From Undaria pinnatifida (lineage: Eukaryota; Sar; Phaeophyceae; Laminariales; Alariaceae): a stretch of DNA of 64,000 bases. Each line of letters opens with the position of its first letter. The first letter of the stretch is position 1. The position numbers and the translations under genes are program-made. The stretch covers positions 2,803,706-2,867,705 of the forward strand of contig JABAKD010000021.1 in the NCBI GenBank assembly GCA_012845835.1, read 5' to 3'. Under the pieces are notes generated by a model. The model had not been told where the DNA came from. It ran no database searches and saw nothing but the letters and a program-made list of their open reading frames with translations. Of this stretch, positions 50,706 through 62,889 are shown one piece after another.

Positions 50706-53700
50706 GTTATGATGCGTTGGTTGTACAGTATCTGCGCAGTTTAGGTCTCACCCACGGAACAGGTCATACGGCTCCCTTCCGGCAAGATGATCTAGATCAC
50801 GCACAGCAGAAAACGCGTCTTACCATAGAGGTGCGCCAACTATTGGCAACATGATCTAGATGATGCACAGCACAACGGCAATAGGATCCAAATCATGCAC
50901 AGCATAATATTATGTATGTGAAGTATTCACCTACCCTGAACGACACAAGTCATCAATAATAAGATCTGGTTTGCCACACATCTCATGAATGGTTATCAAA
51001 TCGGTACACGGTGTATTTGAACGCTTTTTGGATTGAGCGTGACCCATATCCGAAGCAGTAACTAAAGAAAGGATCATATTTTTTTTTAAAGCACTTTCAG
51101 GCGCAGGGAAGATTTTATGAGACTGTTTTGAGTCGCGAAGACTCGGTGATGTGATGCTGAAAACGCACAAAACAAAGGTCTGATCAAAACACACGAAAAG
51201 AAGGTCTGATCAAGCGTCCAAACAACAGCCCCGAAGCAATAAAAACAAAAACGCCCGGAAAAAAATGGCCACTGCACGGCAACAGCACCATGAACAGAAA
51301 GAACAAGAACAAGAACACGAATTAAAATAACAAAAAAACAGGAAAACGCGCAAAGACAGAGCAAGAACAAGAACAAGAAAAAGAACAAGAACAAGAACAA
51401 GAACAAGAACGAGACCAACATCACCACCAGCAACAGGAGAAGCAGCGTCCGACCACCCCCCCCGCCCACCCCGACCGTCGCCGCCACCGTCGCCGCCATG
51501 TTCACTACATACCTACATATAGATATACAAGCCACCCTGAAACACCATAAAAAACAGAGCCCGTCCTCTACAATGCACGGCAATCACAAGTAGACTGAGG
51601 GGGAAAAGCGGGAAAATACCAACCAAACCAAAAATCGCACAGGGTAAAAACAAATTGTTGCTCAAGTGTAAAAATCGTCGGCCCGGAACCATACGTTATA
51701 CACTTACTTCAGTAGACAGAAACAAATAACAACAACGTCAACAGATCTGGAGTGTAGTAGTGGTATCTCTATAGTGCCGATGTGTGCACTAGTGCCGATG
51801 TGTGCACTATAGAGGGAAATACCAGCACTACATCGGCAACCGGCACTACTCTGCATACTGCCAGTACTGGTTGCCAAACCATATGTGCCAGACGGGAAAC
51901 CCGCAATAAAACGCCAAACCGGTACTGCTCAACCAGCACTGTATAAGGTTCTCTACTGTATAAATATCATGTCAGGTAGTTAACATTCTACGTATAGTAG
52001 AGATCTATGGCCAAAAATAAGCGGGAAGATCCACGAGGGGATCAGATACAAAAAATACAAGACAAAAAATAAGCTTCCTACAAACATGGAAACCCTCACC
52101 CCGTACACCGCAATACAAACATTTATATGTCGCTCAGAAAAATAAACACGCCGTTTCCGATTGCTACGGAGTTCCAGTTCCCGCGGCGTTATTGTGTTCG
52201 CGAAATTGCCGGATGTAGGTGAGCAAGGCGCATGAACGACAAGTAAAAAAGACAAAAAAAAATGTAACACCTCTACATCGATTTGCACCCCCCTCTGATA
52301 ACCCCCCCGCCGAAGCCTCCCATCCCCGCCCTCCTAAACAAAAACAAATTACAAAAACACGCCCCCTTGATGATACTACGCAGCAGCAGCAGCGGCGGCG
52401 GCGAGGCATCGAAAAAAGAGGATTTCCCACACGCCGTTACCCCCCCAACGAATCAGAGCAATCACACCCCATATATCACAACGATAATAATTCACCCCCC
52501 CCCCCCCCGTATAGGACACATCCCATATATCGCGCCCCTTCACTCCTCCCTCCTGGTCACGCCAGACATTCACATATTGTCAACACCACTACTACCACTC
52601 TGTTTCAAAGAAAAGGTAATGTCCGTATACTGATATCAAATGCACAAACGTTTCTCGAATTATGCGGACAACGTGGTGGAACTCTGTAAAAGGAGGGCAA
52701 GATCCCCCCCTCCTCTGTCCAACTCGCCCCCCCCCCCCTCCCCGCCCCCTGCAATAACCGCCACCGATACAAACCTGCCAGGTAAATTGATATCGGTAAG
52801 TGCTAATGTCTGAACAGGTGCTGACCTGGGATCGATCAAAACGCCTCTACAACACCGTTAGACGGCGGATATACTGCATACCCCCCCCCCCACCCCCACC
52901 CCCGTGCAGAAGAACGCCATATTCCTATGCACGTGAACGCCTATGCCCGCGATGAACTCCCACCAAAAGGCGTTCGCTGCCTTACCATACTACAGTACTA
53001 TAAAACTGCTGCATCATATATTATATACCAGAGTCTGAAAAACAAACACAGGCCGCGTATATATATCGGTTGCCCGGAAAGAGATGGAGAGAAACACAAA
53101 ACGTATTAATTTCCCGCAAACACGACATAATATACGTACTGTACCCCCCCCCCCCTACCCCCGCCTCCCCAAGCACACCTGCCTGTGGCGTTGAAACCTC
53201 GATCGGTGGCAAGAGAGACGAGAGTACACTTTCTCTCAAGAAAATATTATGGGGTATGCAAAATAAAGGCAAGCAAAACCAACGTAAACGGCCCACCCAA
53301 TGAGCAAGAGGCTTTCTATGACGGTATATAACACGTAACAGGTACGTAATTGGGCCTCGTATCTTGGAGTCTTGAGAAAGGACGGAGACCCATCGCAGCC
53401 AAAACAATTAAATATATGATACGCAAAGTATGCTCTACTTAGTTTGTTTCGATGTGGAATATCGTACGTTCTACGAATCATAATATGTTTTGTGTTTTTG
53501 CCTATTTGTTTGCGAGAGACTGTTGCCACGGTTTTTCACCCCCCCCCCCCCCCTCCCGGCTATTGGGCGGGTTCCTGAGGAAAATCACATTGGGCCCCGC
53601 GGCATACCATCGGATACCATGGGAAACCCGATGTAATCCCGCAACATCACGTGAGATCCCATGACGCGCCCATGGTTTTTTGTCCCACCGCAAAGCAAAA

Positions 53701-54679
53701 CGCCTACTGCGTAAGAACCAACCAAACAACTATCCAACTATCCAACAAAAACCAACCAACCAACGAACGAGCCAACCATTCACCCTTTTGTTTTGTCACT
53801 TCCGCCCGCCACCCCTCTCTCGCCAGAGCCATCTGCAGATTGTGTGCAGATATATTTGGCGAAGAAAAACAAAAAAACATAATGGCACCCCCCCGGATGG
53901 TAATATATACGCAGAGCGCATTTATCCCAATGGGATCGATTAACCGTTTCGGTCAGCGATGAGAAGCGTTTCAACGCAAACCAACCAACCCACAAGCCCA
54001 CAGGCCCATGGACGCCGCCACACACCACCAGCCAACTAAATCCATCAACCAATGTGTCAGAACAAATATAATCAACCATCCAATCGGCCCAATGAACCCA
54101 CCAAAAGCCCACAGACAGACCACCGGACCCGTGCAAATCGAACCCAAAAATACATTATTCCAATCAAAATTTTCCACAACCATACACGCCTAACAAGCTA
54201 TACAGCAGCTATACAGCAGCAGCACAGGTGGGGGAGAGGAAGAGGGCAGCCCGCCATTCCCCAAACAAAAGCACCCCATTTTTCCAGCTTCCACACCCTC
54301 ACCGTACCTAGTTTTCCCAAATAACACACTCCCTGCCCCCTCCTGCCGCAATAGAAGGCTTTTTTATTTGCAAAACAAAACGTGTTTTGAGAAAAAAGGA
54401 CGTAATTCGTCTGCCAAAGAAAAACGCCTTTCTTCTTCCGCTAGACGTTTTTTTTCCGCAACAAAACAACGCCCTTGCTGAAAACCTCCAAAACTGTTTT
54501 CACGTGGCACACCATCTCATTCATACCCGAGAGGGTGTGTGTGTATATCATACCCGCGTGCCAGCAATTCCAAGGAATTTGCCCAGAATTTTCTCCAGAA
54601 TTTTCTTCGGAAGTTTGACCCGTTGTACCGTACAGTTTCCTCCGAAAGTTTGACCCGTTGTACTGAGTAGGCTCCGACG
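50706..54679. other. Long stretch without recognised gene
   Basis: Contains GATCTAGATCATGCACAGC-type repeats (50785-50905), a CAAGAA hexamer microsatellite (51300-51415), an inverted repeat (51745-51835), C-runs (52255-52275, 52495-52510, 52720-52740, 52880-52905, 53140-53155, 53535-53555) and a few CCATGGGA words (53585-53680). Open frames are short, proline- or arginine-rich and unsupported. The 52219-52689 frame has no domain. Confidence 0.5.
51745..51835. repeat. Inverted repeat, foldback with 25-bp arms
   Basis: 'tgtagtagtggtatctctat' and 'agtgc' on the left are mirrored by 'gcactatagagggaaatacc' and 'agcactaca' on the right, with 'cgatgtgtgcactagtgc' between. Related 'gtagtggtctctctatagca' sequence occurs at 29040-29080, downstream of NOP53. 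Confidence 0.82.
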
Positions 54680-55530
54680 AATGGATGGACACATCCTCTT
54701 TGCCCCTTCTCACCTCAGCAGCGGCAATTACAGAGGGCTCGCGCGCGAATCCCGAGCTCCGCCCCCCTCCCCTCCCCTCCCTTCCCGCCCCCATTTCCAC
54801 CTATCGACCCACTACGTGCCATTACGGCAGCTCCAGCCCACCACCATCAACGATCTCGGTCGCGTTAGTAGTAAACGCATCATCAACGATCCTCCCGCCC
54901 CCCCCATCCCTCCCCAGACCCAACCCTACTCATCCACAAACCCCAACCCCACCGCTCTCCCCATCCCCAACCCCCTCCTCACCCAAATCCTGCAGTCCAA
55001 TTCAGTCCCGAGGGAAGAAGATAAAAACTAGGGCGAGAAAAACATGGGGGGGAGGGGGGGGAAGACCAGGAAAAAACAAAGGCAATAACAGAAACAACAT
55101 CATCATCGAAGTCGACATCCTGTGACTGCAAGGGGGAGGAGGGGTGGTACCTGGTGTCGTGTATGGTGGTGAAGGCGAAAAACGCGCCTCTTACGAACGA
55201 TAACATCGGCAAGGGAGCGCGCGACCTCGCTGACCAACCAAACCCGGACGAAGTCATACTCCCACCCTCCCACCCAATCAACTTCCCATCTCTATGGAGA
55301 CCAATCCAAGCAACGCCCCACATCACATCGCGCCACGCCCGTCCACGAAAGGGTATCGTGTTCCGACCAGGGCTGGGCTGTTGCGGTCGCCGTCTCTCCG
55401 CCTTCAAATACCTTCCATCTTCAGGTCCCTCTGTTATTCTCTTCCTGGGGGATGTCCTCTCAGTCCACAGTGACTGGAGCCTGTTCCGTTCCCACAGACT
55501 GGACTGTTTCGAGTTAATGTGACAACAACA
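54680..55530. other. C-rich region with ambiguous open frames on both strands
   Basis: The plus-strand frame 55154-55522 (with APLTNDNIGKGARDLADQPN) and the minus-strand frame 54979-55407 overlap, and either could be an exon. The plus frame shows normal amino-acid composition over about 60 residues. No domain and no clear pair of splice sites. I cannot decide between the strands. Confidence 0.3.
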
Positions 55531-55544
55531 TCAACATTTATCGC

Positions 55545-55990
55545 CCCCCCCCGGCCTCAGGTCCCCCCACCCCATGGTCCCGCAGTCCTCAGGTCCCGCT
55601 CTCCTCAGACCTCCTCGCCATCGATTCCATTCCTCTTCGTGCCTCTTCATGTTCAGGTCCCCCCGCACTCAGGCCCCTTCGTCCTCAGATCTCCCCGCCC
55701 TCAGGTCCCCCCGTCCTCAGCTGTTTTCGCCACCAAAGCCCGCCGTCCTGCCCCCCCCCCCCCCCCCCCCCCTCCCCCCCCCTGTCACCAGGTCTTGTCG
55801 CGCTCGGACCTCTCTACCGCCACCCTTAGGCCTCCCCGTCCTCTGGTTCTCTCTTCCCGAGTACCCCAAAGTCCCCCAATGTCGTGAGGTTTCCTCGCCC
55901 GCAAGCGCCCCCCAGTCATCAGGTCCCCAGGGCCTCGGGTCCCCCCCGCTCTCGGGTCTCCCTGTCCTTGCTCTGACGATGCCTCGTTGT
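55545..55990. repeat. CCTCAGGTCCCCC-type minisatellite, imperfect
   Basis: Words such as 'gtcctcaggtcccgc' and 'cctcaggtccccccg' recur about 15 times with 20-30 bp spacing. A 30-bp C run lies at 55751-55780. Frames in it are proline/serine-rich artefacts. Confidence 0.8.
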
Positions 55991-56061
55991 TCCTTATCCC
56001 CAACAAAACCGCATTGCTTGCAATTAGTGAGAGATAACGAAAACGGTTAGGCGGGGATGCG

Positions 56062-57183
56062 TCAACCGCGTCCCGCCCCCGACCGTTTCTCGGCCCACGA
56101 TGACGACGACGAAGCGGATCCGGTCCGGTCTCTGGCGCCAGTCCCTCCCTGGGCTGGAGGTAATGTCGTATCCATCCCTTCTTCTGCTGCTCGTCTTCCT
56201 GCTCCTGCTGCTCTTACTGCTCCGCCTTCTCCCCCTCCTGCTGCTCCTCCTGGCGCGGCACCAGTAGAAGCAGCAGCACCAGCACCAGCAGAAGCAGCAG
56301 CACCAGCACCAGCAGAAGCAGCAGCAGCAGCAGCAGCAGCCACAGCCGCCGCCATCGCCCCAGGCGCCACCCCTCCCACCGCCACAGCAGCAGCAGCGGA
56401 GCGATCGTACGAGCTGCCCCCAACCGCCGCATTAAGGGCGCTGCCGCAGCTGCTACCACCGCTACTGTTGTAGTGATCAGAGCACCACGACACCGACTGA
56501 GAGTCATCAGAAGACTGCCTTGTGAAAGCAGGAGACATGTAATTCGCCCGTCTGGTAGCACCGCTATCCGCCTCCCCCCCCCCGCTCCCGCCTCTACTAC
56601 GCCCACCACCACCAATAATCCGCAAACCTGACACCTCGTTTTCTGGACCGACACCCCCGCCTCCATCCAGAGTGTGCGCTCTTGACGAAACACCAGGGTC
56701 GTCTGCTGAGGCCTGGTCGTGGCTCCCCCCCCGCGGGTGCCGGGGAGGCAATACTCCCCCGCCCCCCCCTCCAGACTCCCCCACGCCCCCAACCCCCATC
56801 CCTCCCGACTCCCCCCCTCCCACTCCTCCATGCACAACCGCTGCCGCTGATTTAGATGTTGTGGTCGTAACAGCAGTTGCAGCTAACAGAGGAGAAGTGA
56901 GAGGGAGATTCCCAGAACCTCCAGGCTTTTCGTTGTAATTTGGCGTTTTTGGGTGGGGGGGATGGGACGGTTGCGTCCCCTCTCCCTGCCTCTGCTGCGG
57001 CGTCCCCAGCCCCCGCCCACCCGGCGGCGGAGGCGGGTGTGTACCGCGGAACTGCTCCTCTCCCAGCTGTTGGTCGTAACAGTGGTGTAGGTGTAGGTGC
57101 TGAGATGATGACTCGCGTTTTTCATTCCCTGCGTGCTGGTAGGATTTTTGTCCATAGGTCCCGTCGTCCGCAGAGTTGCCACG
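56062..57183 (-). CDS. Probable terminal exon of a disordered Gly/Ala/Ser-rich protein, unknown
   Basis: On the minus strand a frame is open for 373 codons from a strong acceptor (a 30-bp pyrimidine tract, then GATATATACAAGTAG, ending at 57184) to a TGA at 56062. The first 50 residues have ordinary composition (GQKSYQHAGNEKRESSSQHL and so on), as does a block near 56520 (SPAFTRQSSDDSQSVSWCSD). Between lie proline-, glycine- and alanine-rich stretches (polyAla from a CAG/CTG run at 56310-56340). Such proteins are often regulators, but there is no domain to name. The upstream exon is not identified; a DR550 copy lies 190 bp upstream. Competing frames are purely low-complexity. Confidence 0.5.
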   Translation of the reverse strand, partial: RGNSADDGTYGQKSYQHAGNEKRESSSQHLHLHHCYDQQLGEEQFRGTHPPPPPGGRGLGTPQQRQGEGTQPSHPPHPKTPNYNEKPGGSGNLPLTSPLLAATAVTTTTSKSAAAVVHGGVGGGESGGMGVGGVGESGGGGGGVLPPRHPRGGSHDQASADDPGVSSRAHTLDGGGGVGPENEVSGLRIIGGGGRSRGGSGGGEADSGATRRANYMSPAFTRQSSDDSQSVSWCSDHYNSSGGSSCGSALNAAVGGSSYDRSAAAAVAVGGVAPGAMAAAVAAAAAAAASAGAGAAASAGAGAAASTGAAPGGAAGGGEGGAVRAAGAGRRAAEEGMDTTLPPAQGGTGARDRTGSASSSSSWAEKRSGAGRG

Positions 57184-57371
57184 CTACTTGTATATATCAG
57201 AACGAAGAGGAGGGGGTGGGAGGGGGGGGAAAAGGAGGGGGGGGAGGGGAGGGAAGACAGTTAGGGATCAACGTCCAATGTCTGCTAGGATTTGATCAGG
57301 GGAGGGCAGGAGAGGGGATGGGGGGCGTCGGTATAAGATTAAATGGCTTGGGGGGGGGTGGGCGGGGGGGT

Positions 57372-57958
57372 GTACTCAGTTTGCGCATGGCCGTAATCGC
57401 ATGACCGTAGACCCTCGCATCCCTCCTATGCAGGGACGGAGCACGTTGGGTTGTCACCGACCAGGCAGACATTGCGTGCACCAAACACGAAGCGCCGTGA
57501 GGTGTTCGGCGAGTCGCATGAAGGATGAACTGCATCCTTCCAAAAACCGCTTCTAAGACGGACTTCGGCACCTTGTGCCTACTTTCTTGCTCATGGATGA
57601 CAGCGCCAATGAGTTCCTTTGTGTTCTGGTGTGGCCACTCCGGAGGCAGCAATGGATATCACTATGTAACTGCCTCATGGGTGCCTTGCCGTATTAACAC
57701 TGCGTGGTGCGATAATTCCCCTTGTGCGGAGTGCGGAGTTAGGGTTCTCCATCCCGCACAATATGACCTAACTCGATAACCACCCCGGTAACCGCCAAAA
57801 ACAAAAACAAAAAAAACGGTTCCTCGGTTGCCTAGCTCACGCCATGATTGGCATTGTTTACAGCGTCGATACCAACCAACGCCAACCCCAATATACACTC
57901 ATGACGTTTCACAGCGTCGGTGCCAACCGAGGCCAACGATAATATACACGCATATATT
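57372..57958 (-). repeat. Dispersed repeat DR550, copy 2
   Basis: Inverted relative to copy 1, complete: 'gcgattacggccatgcgcaa' through 'ggagaaccctaactccgcac' to the paired 'ggcctcggttggcaccgacg' subrepeats. Has a 7-bp duplication (CACTCCG) compared with copy 1. Confidence 0.88.
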
Positions 57959-58254
57959 TTACGGAAAACTGTTATCGGGGGGAGGGGGGGTAAGAAGGTA
58001 GCGTGAACCTGGGGTCAACCACCAAAAAAAAATAGATGCCACTGTATGGGGGAAGGGTCAACGACCTACAACCATCGTGGGGCGGGGGGGAGTCAATTAC
58101 AAGGCAACGTTATGGGGGCGGGGAGTCAATGCCCAACAGATTATTTTAGGGGGGGCAAGGGGGGGGGTCGCGTTGGGGCCATCCAACAACAAGAATGGCA
58201 TTGGGGCGTGGGGGGGGGGGGGTACTCATTTCATCCACAGCCGCAGCCTCAAGA

Positions 58255-58395
58255 CCGTTTGACCCTCGCATCCCTACTATGCCGGGACGGAGCACGTCGG
58301 GTTTTCACCGACCAGGCATCAGGCATAGCGTGCACCAAGCGCGAAGCTTCGTGAGGTGTTCAGGGAGTCGCATGCAGGGTGAGCTGCATCCTATA
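58255..58395 (-). repeat. DR550 fragment
   Basis: 'ccctcgcatccctactatgc', 'cgggacggagcacgtcgggt' and 'gtgcaccaagcgcgaagctt' match the 3' third of the family. Flanked by G-rich simple sequence. Confidence 0.85.
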
Positions 58396-58649
58396 TACTA
58401 AGAACCACTTGTGAGGGGGGCAACTCCCGCGGCCTGCGCGTGCTTTCCCCCGGGGGGGGGGTCTATGACCAGCAACACTACAGTAGAGGATGCGCGTCGA
58501 ATCCCTAACACATGCTATACGGTGGGGGGAGGTAATGGTCAGGGTCGAGTCTACCAGTATGGGTGGGTGGGGCAGAACACAAAACACGAAGGTATACTCA
58601 GCAACTACCTGGTACCTAGTAGACAAGCACAGGACCTGCTTTCAGGAGG

Positions 58650-59000
58650 TACACAACAGCACCCAGTAGATATCCCATCCTCCGTAGATATCCAGTACTC
58701 AGTAGACATCCAATAGCAGATACGACATGATCGGTAGGCAGTAGATACCCAATGCCTAGATGATACCCAATACCTAGTTGATACTCAATACCCAGCGGAT
58801 GCCCAATACGCAGTGAATACTCAATACCCAGTCGATACCCAATACTCAGTGGATGCCCAATACCCAGTGGATACCCAATACCCAGTGGATACCCAACACC
58901 CAGTGGATACCCAATACCCAGTGCATACCCAATACCCAGTGCATACCCAATACCCAGTGGATACCCAATACCCAGTGGATACCCTAACGTAGGCCGGACA
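58650..59000. repeat. 10-bp minisatellite, block 1
   Basis: The unit is ATACCCAGTG/A; about 20 tandem units at 58780-58985 with single-base variants. On the minus strand it gives a frame of GIGYPLGIGYPLG type. Confidence 0.95.
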
Positions 59001-59089
59001 CGATCGACATACAGTAGATAATCAATACCTGGTACCCACCAAAATAACCTATAAGCTGTAGACAGGCCAGGATCGGCACACAATATACG

Positions 59090-59370
59090 CACCAAAACAC
59101 GTTGCGCGGTAGACGTGCAACATTGCTTTCTTTTTCCCTGAGGCCGCTCACATTGAAGCGATTTAGACACCTCCCCCAAAAAACTGATCAACGCAACAAC
59201 AACAAAAAAGCTGCTCTACGAGTACCCGATGAATAAACCCAACAGCCTGTATAGGTATAGGGCGAAAATCGCGCACGAGAAACAAAAAAACGAAATTCCC
59301 ACGATTTTGGGTTGAGGAGGAGCTCCGTCAGTCAGAAACCATTCCAGAAAAGTCATTGCTTGACACTCGC
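59090..59370 (-). mobile_element. MITE-1 copy, decayed, between minisatellite blocks
   Basis: 'cccccaaaaaactgatc', 'gcctgtataggtata', 'cacgattttgggttgaggag' and 'ccgtcagtcagaaac' are the reversed interior. The ends are unclear. It and unique sequence separate two blocks of the same minisatellite. Confidence 0.6.
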
Positions 59371-59589
59371 CAACGTTAAGTACAGCAGCATGAGTTTCAA
59401 CACGTCCATCGCTCTCAAACACTCTCCAACAAGATTAGAAACTCGGAAACAAAAGGAAAAACCTACGCACAAAGTCTCAACTCCCTCCTACGCCTTCTTC
59501 CCTCTCTTTAAGGTTCAATTACAGTCGTACTCCATTTCATCATTCTGCGCACGAAGTCAAAACGAGATGTGCGAAACCCTACCGTGGCG

Positions 59590-60335
59590 TGGCTTCCAGC
59601 AGATACCCTAGCAGGTACCTTAGAGGTAGTCAGGACAGGAACGTAGATCGTACCCAGAAGATACCTACAGGGTAGACGGGACAGGATAGGCACAAAGCAT
59701 GCACACGATGGATACCCAGCAGATACCCACCCAGGAGATGCAACGGATACCCAATATATACCCACAGTAGGCTACCCAGTAGATACCAAGTAGATACACA
59801 ATTGGATACCCAGTAGATATCCAGTAAGTGAACAATGGATACCCAGCAGATACCCACAGTAGGTACACAATGGATGCCCAGTAGATACCCAGTAGATGCA
59901 ACGGGTACCCAGTAGATACCCACAGTAAGTCCACGATAGACACCCAGCAGATACCCCGTATGTACACAATGGATGCCAGGTAGATACCCAGAAGACGCAA
60001 TGGATACCCAGTAGGTACCCACAGTAGGTACACGATGGGCACCCAGTAGATACCCAGTACATACACAATGAATACCCAGTAGACACCCACAATAGGTACA
60101 CAACAGATACCCAGTAGGTACCCACAGTGGGTACGCAACGGACACCCAGTAGATCCCCACATTAGATACAGATACCCCGTAGATTTCCAGTAGATTCACA
60201 CCCGGTAGACACACAATGGATACCCAGTAGATACCCACAGTAGGTACACAACGGATACCCAGTAGATATACAGTAGGTACACATTGGATATCGGGTAGAT
60301 ACCGAGCAGACGCAATGGCTACCCAGATGATACCC
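59590..60335. repeat. 10-bp minisatellite, block 2, with higher-order period
   Basis: GATACCCAGTAGATACCCAC units are interspersed with AGTAGGTACACAATGG. The pair recurs about every 75-85 bp, making a higher-order repeat of ten or so units. Frames of GYLLGIHCVPTVG type on the minus strand are artefacts. Confidence 0.92.
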
Positions 60336-60379
60336 AGCAGGTACAACAATAAATACCCGGTTCACCACCACCAAAGTAC

Positions 60380-60584
60380 CAGGGATTTCGACGGGTCGGG
60401 TCGGGTCGGGTTTGGTCAGGGCGACCCGACGCGACCCGTGATATTTGAAAACCTCCTTCTGACTAAACCTGACCTGACCCCTGATATTTCGAACACCTTT
60501 TGACCCGACCCGACTCGACCCTCGAGATTTTGAAAACCTCCTGATCCGAGCCGTGGATGGGATCAATACCCGAGAAAAGCCCTG
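60380..60584. mobile_element. GGGTC foldback element FB3
   Basis: Left end CCAGGGATTTCGACGGGTCGG, right end CCCGAGAAAAGCCCTG, with 'gatatttcgaacacc' spacers between GACCC tracts. Same family as FB1. Confidence 0.75.
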
Positions 60585-60764
60585 AAAGATATCGCCACCA
60601 CATGTCCGGTTACAGAGGAAGGGGATTGGGGCGTCAGCTCTCTCTCCCTCGCTCGCTCGCTCGCTCGTCCCTCGCGGAAACGTGGCCGATAAAATCCTCG
60701 TTGCGTTTTTATGATCTACAGTAGCAAGCCATGCCTTGGGTAAATAGACCCTCCGTTTGTGTTT

Positions 60765-60932
60765 TTAAAAGCTCGCGCGCCGAGTCGGGTCGGGTCGTGT
60801 CAGGAGGTGCTCGAAATCTTACGGGTCGAGTCAGGTCGCGTCCAGGAGATGTTCGAAATGTCATCAGTCGGGTCAGGCCGCCGTGACCCGGCCCGACTCG
60901 CGAGCAGCGATCAGACCCGTTGAAAAGCTCTG
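60765..60932. mobile_element. GGGTC foldback element FB4
   Basis: TTTAAAAGCTCGCG at the left, GACCCGTTGAAAAGCTCTG at the right, GGGTCGGGTC tracts and 'caggaggtgctcgaaatct' between. Lies 180 bp from FB3 in a region with GCTC and ACTC runs. Confidence 0.7.
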
Positions 60933-61399
60933 CTATTTACCCCCCCCCCAGGACCAATCAGATCACGGAAGAAGGGATCTGTAACGTGCGGTGTGTGAAA
61001 GGATGGAGGTGATGAAGGCGTCCAAAGTCTCACTCACTCACTCACTCACTCACCCGTCGCGGAATCGTTCTCTCTCGATAAAATCCTCTCGTTCGTTTTC
61101 ACTTTACCTAGGTCGTGCAGCTTGCACAGATCAATGGCCTATCTGCGTCGAACGATACCCACATCATCCAAAATGAGGACCTGTTAAAGTGATCTGTCCA
61201 TTGTCACGTCTCACTCACCCCTCGTGGAAGCGTGGCCGATAAGTCCTCCTTCGACTCCTCGCACTTCACTTCCTCGGAAACAAACGCTCCGTACGGCTCG
61301 GCGTCGGGACGATGCTCCCCCGCCTCCATCCGCAAGGCTCCCTAAGGCCATTTCGTCGCGACAGGTAATGTCAATGGGGTAGGCGTAAAATTCGATGCG

Positions 61400-61860
61400 A
61401 GGGGTAGGCGAGGGAAAAAAGTGCTGAACTCTTCTTCGCGATAAAAACGAAGGCACGTACTGAGTCGTTCTACGGTAGCCCCCGCAACTTCTCTTTAACA
61501 AAACCGCTGGTTTCAAAACCAGCGCCCGGTCGTATCTTCTGAAGTGCCGTGTGCCTCGACACCCCGACGTCATTGATCGACAGGCCTTTGCACACGGGAA
61601 AAACCTATGGGGTACTTCTTTTTTGCACTAGTATCCTTCCTTGTGTCGAGCAGCCATGAAACGTATATTAAGGAAAATCGCTGTTTTTTTTGGGGGGGGC
61701 TATCGTAGTAAGAATCACTCTACCGGAGTTGGTGAGGGGGAAGAAGAGCCTGCTTTGGTGACCCTGGATCTGAGTTGCGTCTCTAGGGAGGGAGAAACAT
61801 GAAATAGAAAGTGCGAATGACAGTGAGTGGGATGAGAGCAAACAATAAAACAAAACGTTG
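61400..61860 (+). mobile_element. SINE-B copy 3, 5'-truncated and interrupted by MITE-2
   Basis: 'aggcgagggaaaaaagtgct', 'cttcttcgcgataaaaacga' and 'aggcacgta' on the left continue after the insert with 'ggtgagggggaagaagagcc' and 'gaccctggatctgagttg'. The tRNA-like head is absent. Confidence 0.7.
61470..61708. mobile_element. MITE-2 copy 2, nested in SINE-B
   Basis: CTACGGTAGCCCCC at the left and GGGGGGGCTATCGTAG at the right, interior as in copy 1. Its position inside SINE-B shows it moved after that SINE had inserted. Confidence 0.82.
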
Positions 61861-62283
61861 CATCGTGTTTGCTGGCATCGCACATCATTAGGGTTAACCG
61901 TGACACACTGGCGTCGCTTTCCAGCGTCACACGGCGACACGCGTAGCGTCAAAAATAGCGGCCAATAGCCCCTGCGTCGGGTCGCGCTGTGTCATGGTCA
62001 CCATAGGACCCTCCCACGCTCGGGGGTGCTGCAGAAGCTTCTGGGCTCCAGCCATGAACGAGCTCAAACATCTCACCCGAACGACGACTTGGAAGGTGTT
62101 CGCTCCCCCAATCCAACCAACACTTCTACGCGCTAGTATAGGCCTACCCTAAGCACAATCGTAAAAATATCAGAAAAAACGGTAGTTCCTCCCTTGAGGG
62201 GAGCTCAACCGCCCACACATATGTGGCCCAATATGTTCAATAGCTCATCCCGTGGGAAATATGGCCCGGTCATAGTTATCGTG
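61861..62283. other. Intergenic, nothing recognised
   Basis: No domain and no repeat relationship. A short CGTCACAC / GTGTGACG-like inverted word near 61890-61935. Confidence 0.45.
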
Positions 62284-62497
62284 GGTACTTTTTCTTGTGC
62301 ACGAAAAATTGACTTGCGGAAAGCGCGAGAGCGTGAGTTAGCAACACTCGATGAAAAATCGACGAGCGGTGGGATTGCTGAACCCTATGCGCGATAAAAA
62401 TTGAAGGCAAGTGTCGGGGGGAATAAGAGACCACACCTGTGACCACGGCTTGTCCAGAAGCTGGAAAGTAGATGAGTGTGAAAAAACAAAAAAAAGG
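62284..62497 (+). mobile_element. SINE-A copy 5, 5'-truncated
   Basis: Begins GGTACTTTTTCTTGTGCACG and continues with the full body ('gacttgcggaaagcgcgaga', 'cagaagctggaaagtagatg') to an A-rich end. The tRNA-like head is missing, the usual outcome of incomplete reverse transcription. Confidence 0.85.
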
Positions 62498-62599
62498 CAG
62501 GATGACCTGTTCCTCCCCCTTCCCTGTATCGCGCTACGGCGCACCCTACGGCAGAGGGTTCTCCCATGATGAACTAATCTGAGCCTTTCCACATGATAA

Positions 62600-62800
62600 A
62601 GTACTCTAGACTATCCCTTCACTGAAGCACATGCCATGAGGAAAAATGTTGGCGCATTAATCGACAAATCATATCACGGCCTAGGTAGGAATATCACGAA
62701 AAAAATTACCAAAAAATGTTTGACAATGGAATTTCCGACTATTTTTTGGGTTTGAGGAGCCCCCTGTCACCCAAACGTTTTTGTTTCCGGCGAAACCTGC
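62600..62800 (-). mobile_element. MITE-1 copy K, decayed
   Basis: 'atcacggcctaggtagg', 'ccgactattttttgggtttg' and 'aggagccccctgtcaccc' are the reversed interior. No clear TIR remains. Confidence 0.5.
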
Positions 62801-62889
62801 TACCGCCTACCGCGACACGCGGTCCTACCACCGCCACTGCATGCTTCCACCCCCTACTACTTCGTACTTTCCGCCCTAAACACAAAAAA

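Noticed and set aside
51086..51583. 165-codon hydrophobic minus-strand frame (membrane protein)
   Set aside because: Its Leu/Phe-rich core is the translation of the CAAGAA microsatellite at 51300-51415.
56057..56473. Plus-strand frame rich in alanine and proline
   Set aside because: It is the reverse shadow of the minus-strand exon; its composition follows from the CAG/CTG run, and there is no ordinary-composition block.
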